Assembly: GCA_963706875.1 (NCBI GenBank) | Contig: CAVPNW010000004.1 | Location: forward strand, 1-64,000 | DNA from: Prado023 sp963706875 | Lineage (GTDB): Bacteria > Actinomycetota > Actinomycetes > S36-B12 > CAIYMF01 | Length of the DNA stretch: 64,000 nt | Direction: 5' to 3' | In this document: piece after piece, positions 62,636-64,000 of the stretch | Layout: each line of letters starts with the position of its first letter | How positions within the stretch are numbered: the first letter of the stretch is position 1 | Made by a program: the position numbers and the translations under genes | Notes under the pieces: model-generated | The model's input: the letters and a program-made list of their open reading frames with translations, nothing else | Database searches by the model: none | What the model was told of the DNA's origin: nothing

Positions 62636-64000
62636 TTATGTGTCGGCACTCGGCGCTGGGGGGTCCGCGGGTAGTTGGGCGCGCATGGTGCGCACTCCGC
62701 TGTCGATGGTGGAGTTCCAGTGCAGGTCGGTGGCGTCGAGCAGGTGCAGCATGCCGGTGTTGTCGGCCAGCACGACCCCGACCACCTCCGCGAACCCCAT
62801 GCGTTGGGCCATCCGGAGCAGGTGGCGCAGCAGGGCGGTCCCCACACCGCGGCCCTGGTGGTCGTCCTCGACGAGGAGCGCGATCTCGGCGCTGTGCTCG
62901 TCTCCGGGTGTCTCGGGGAACACGTTGCCCAGGCCGATGACTGTTCCCTGGTCGCCCACGGCGACCAGGGTCGCGCCGCTGTGCCCGCCGGACAGGCGGC
63001 GCATCTGGATCTCCTGCCAGTCACCGGAGGACACGTAGCGCTGGTAGAGGGTGTGCGGCGAGCAGCGGTGGTGCATCGCGGTGACCGCCTTGGCGTCCTC
63101 GGGGTGGGCAAGGCGGATCCACACGGTGCCGGATTTCACCGGCTCGATCCAGCCCTGGGCGTCGGTGTCGCCGGCGGCGGTGGCGATCGCCGCGAACAGG
63201 CGCAACAGGGCCGAGGCGCGTTGTTGCTCGGCCTGTGCGAAGGGGGCCCAGTCGCGGCTGAGCAGCACGTGGCGATCCTGGGTCCACTGCAGGCGCAGCA
63301 CAGTGGTCCGGTCGTCCTCCCCCTCGGGCGCATCGACGACCCGAACCCGGTCGGCCTCGACCAGCTGCTCCGCGGCGAACGGGGCCCAGCCCGGGTTGCC
63401 CACCAACTGCGTGGCACCGTCCATGATCCGGGTCGGCAGGTCCAGGGCGTCATCGGGGGACCCGGGCCGGACATACGCGTTGCGCCCGGCCGACAGGGCC
63501 GCGGCGAGCAGGGTCTGCTCGGTGACCGACTCCGGTGCGGTCAGGGCCAGGTCGAGGGTTCGGGTGCCCTCACCGGAGTCGATCACGTACATCGCCAGGG
63601 CGTAGGTGTGCAGGGCCGCCGCCGCCCGGATGAACTGGGCCACCCCACCGGGGCGGTCCGGCACGTCCACCCGGATCCGCCAGTAGGCCCGGGCCCCCTG
63701 ATCGGGGGTGAGCAGCAACTCCGAGGGCGCCACCGCCACACCGATCCGGGCCATCAGCGCGTCCCAGTCCTCCCGGCGTGGCCGGTTCTCCAGTGCGGGG
63801 TCGATCATCGCCAGCCCGACGGACAGGGCCAGCGAGAAGTGCGCCATCACGTCACCGTCGACGGTGTCGTCGATCCCCCCGGCCGCCCGGAGGCGTTCGA
63901 CGAGGGTCTTCAGGTTGTCCCAGCGGTGTTGGATCCGCTCGGACTCAATCGCCCGAAGGTCCGGGTCCCGGTGCGCCCGGGTCAGCGCCTCCAGCTCCAG
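62636..64000 (-). CDS. TetR-C-like/ACT-like/GNAT multidomain protein, 5' end outside window
   Basis: At least 454 residues, open to the right edge. The N-terminal visible part (THRDPDLRAIESERIQHRW, LRAAGGIDDTVDGDVMAHF) is helical and like the C-terminal half of TetR-type proteins. An ACT-like domain follows (YWRIRVDVPDRPGGVAQFI, LHTYALAMYVIDSGE). After a middle region comes a GNAT acetyltransferase: IRLAHPEDAKAVTAMHHRCS, then VEDDHQGRGVGTALLRHLL (acetyl-CoA Q/R-x-x-G-x-G/A loop) and MGFAEVVGVVLADN. Known relatives link amino-acid sensing to lysine acetylation; here this is an inference from domain order. Confidence 0.82.
   Translation of the reverse strand: MELEALTRAHRDPDLRAIESERIQHRWDNLKTLVERLRAAGGIDDTVDGDVMAHFSLALSVGLAMIDPALENRPRREDWDALMARIGVAVAPSELLLTPDQGARAYWRIRVDVPDRPGGVAQFIRAAAALHTYALAMYVIDSGEGTRTLDLALTAPESVTEQTLLAAALSAGRNAYVRPGSPDDALDLPTRIMDGATQLVGNPGWAPFAAEQLVEADRVRVVDAPEGEDDRTTVLRLQWTQDRHVLLSRDWAPFAQAEQQRASALLRLFAAIATAAGDTDAQGWIEPVKSGTVWIRLAHPEDAKAVTAMHHRCSPHTLYQRYVSSGDWQEIQMRRLSGGHSGATLVAVGDQGTVIGLGNVFPETPGDEHSAEIALLVEDDHQGRGVGTALLRHLLRMAQRMGFAEVVGVVLADNTGMLHLLDATDLHWNSTIDSGVRTMRAQLPADPPAPSADT

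Overview
The window is high-GC DNA with dense, often overlapping genes and many start codons placed 6-7 nt after a TANNNT-like -10 hexamer, the leaderless pattern typical of Actinomycetota. DUF2510, a DinB/mycothiol-type enzyme, a FadD15-like acyl-CoA ligase and AftD-like membrane glycosyltransferases agree with an environmental actinobacterium; I cannot name a genus. No rRNA, tRNA or CRISPR array was seen.

1-18.5 kb is a cell-surface glycan locus. It holds a large GT-C-like membrane protein cut by the left edge, a P-loop (thymidylate-kinase-like) protein overlapping a second polytopic membrane protein, a five-gene glycosyltransferase operon (10449 down to 6016), a flippase-like exporter, a small secreted membrane-anchored protein and a secreted fibronectin-III protein. 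Next to them lie an OmpR/PhoB-type response regulator and a divergent FIST sensor plus hybrid histidine kinase. Four promoters of this locus, and none that I found elsewhere, share direct repeats CTTGAR spaced exactly 11 bp, ending 10 bp before a -10 box with the start codon 5-7 nt further on (one of the four probably uses a later ATG). This looks like the operator of the neighbouring regulator, so the locus would be a self-contained glycan regulon. It is the best candidate for an undescribed system here.

18.5-33 kb is a patchwork: a DHFR-like reductase, a DinB-like protein, a CRP-type operator, an M3 oligopeptidase, an FmdB/ceramidase-like pair, hydrolase, SDR, HIT and VOC proteins and two secreted nuclease-like proteins. 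Between them are remnants: a 5'-truncated Fic gene, a 3'-truncated nucleoside phosphorylase, a duplicated gene end, frameshifted genes and dispersed repeats.

33-45 kb has one of two paralogous methyltransferases, a lower-GC insert with a membrane-anchored protein, propeller and lipoprotein genes, an ISL3 transposase remnant, a cupin, and a three-gene membrane/small-protein cluster beside a MalT-like LuxR regulator. 45-60 kb is mainly small membrane proteins, lipoproteins, a quinone-oxidoreductase-like gene, an alpha/beta hydrolase, the second methyltransferase, a gene interrupted by an in-frame amber codon, YdeI-like, DUF1905, DUF2510 and CsbD proteins. 60-64 kb holds a long-chain acyl-CoA ligase and, running off the right edge, a protein that combines a helical TetR-C-like part, an ACT-like part and a GNAT acetyltransferase domain. 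Several genes carry single-base frameshifts, which may be real decay or base-calling errors.
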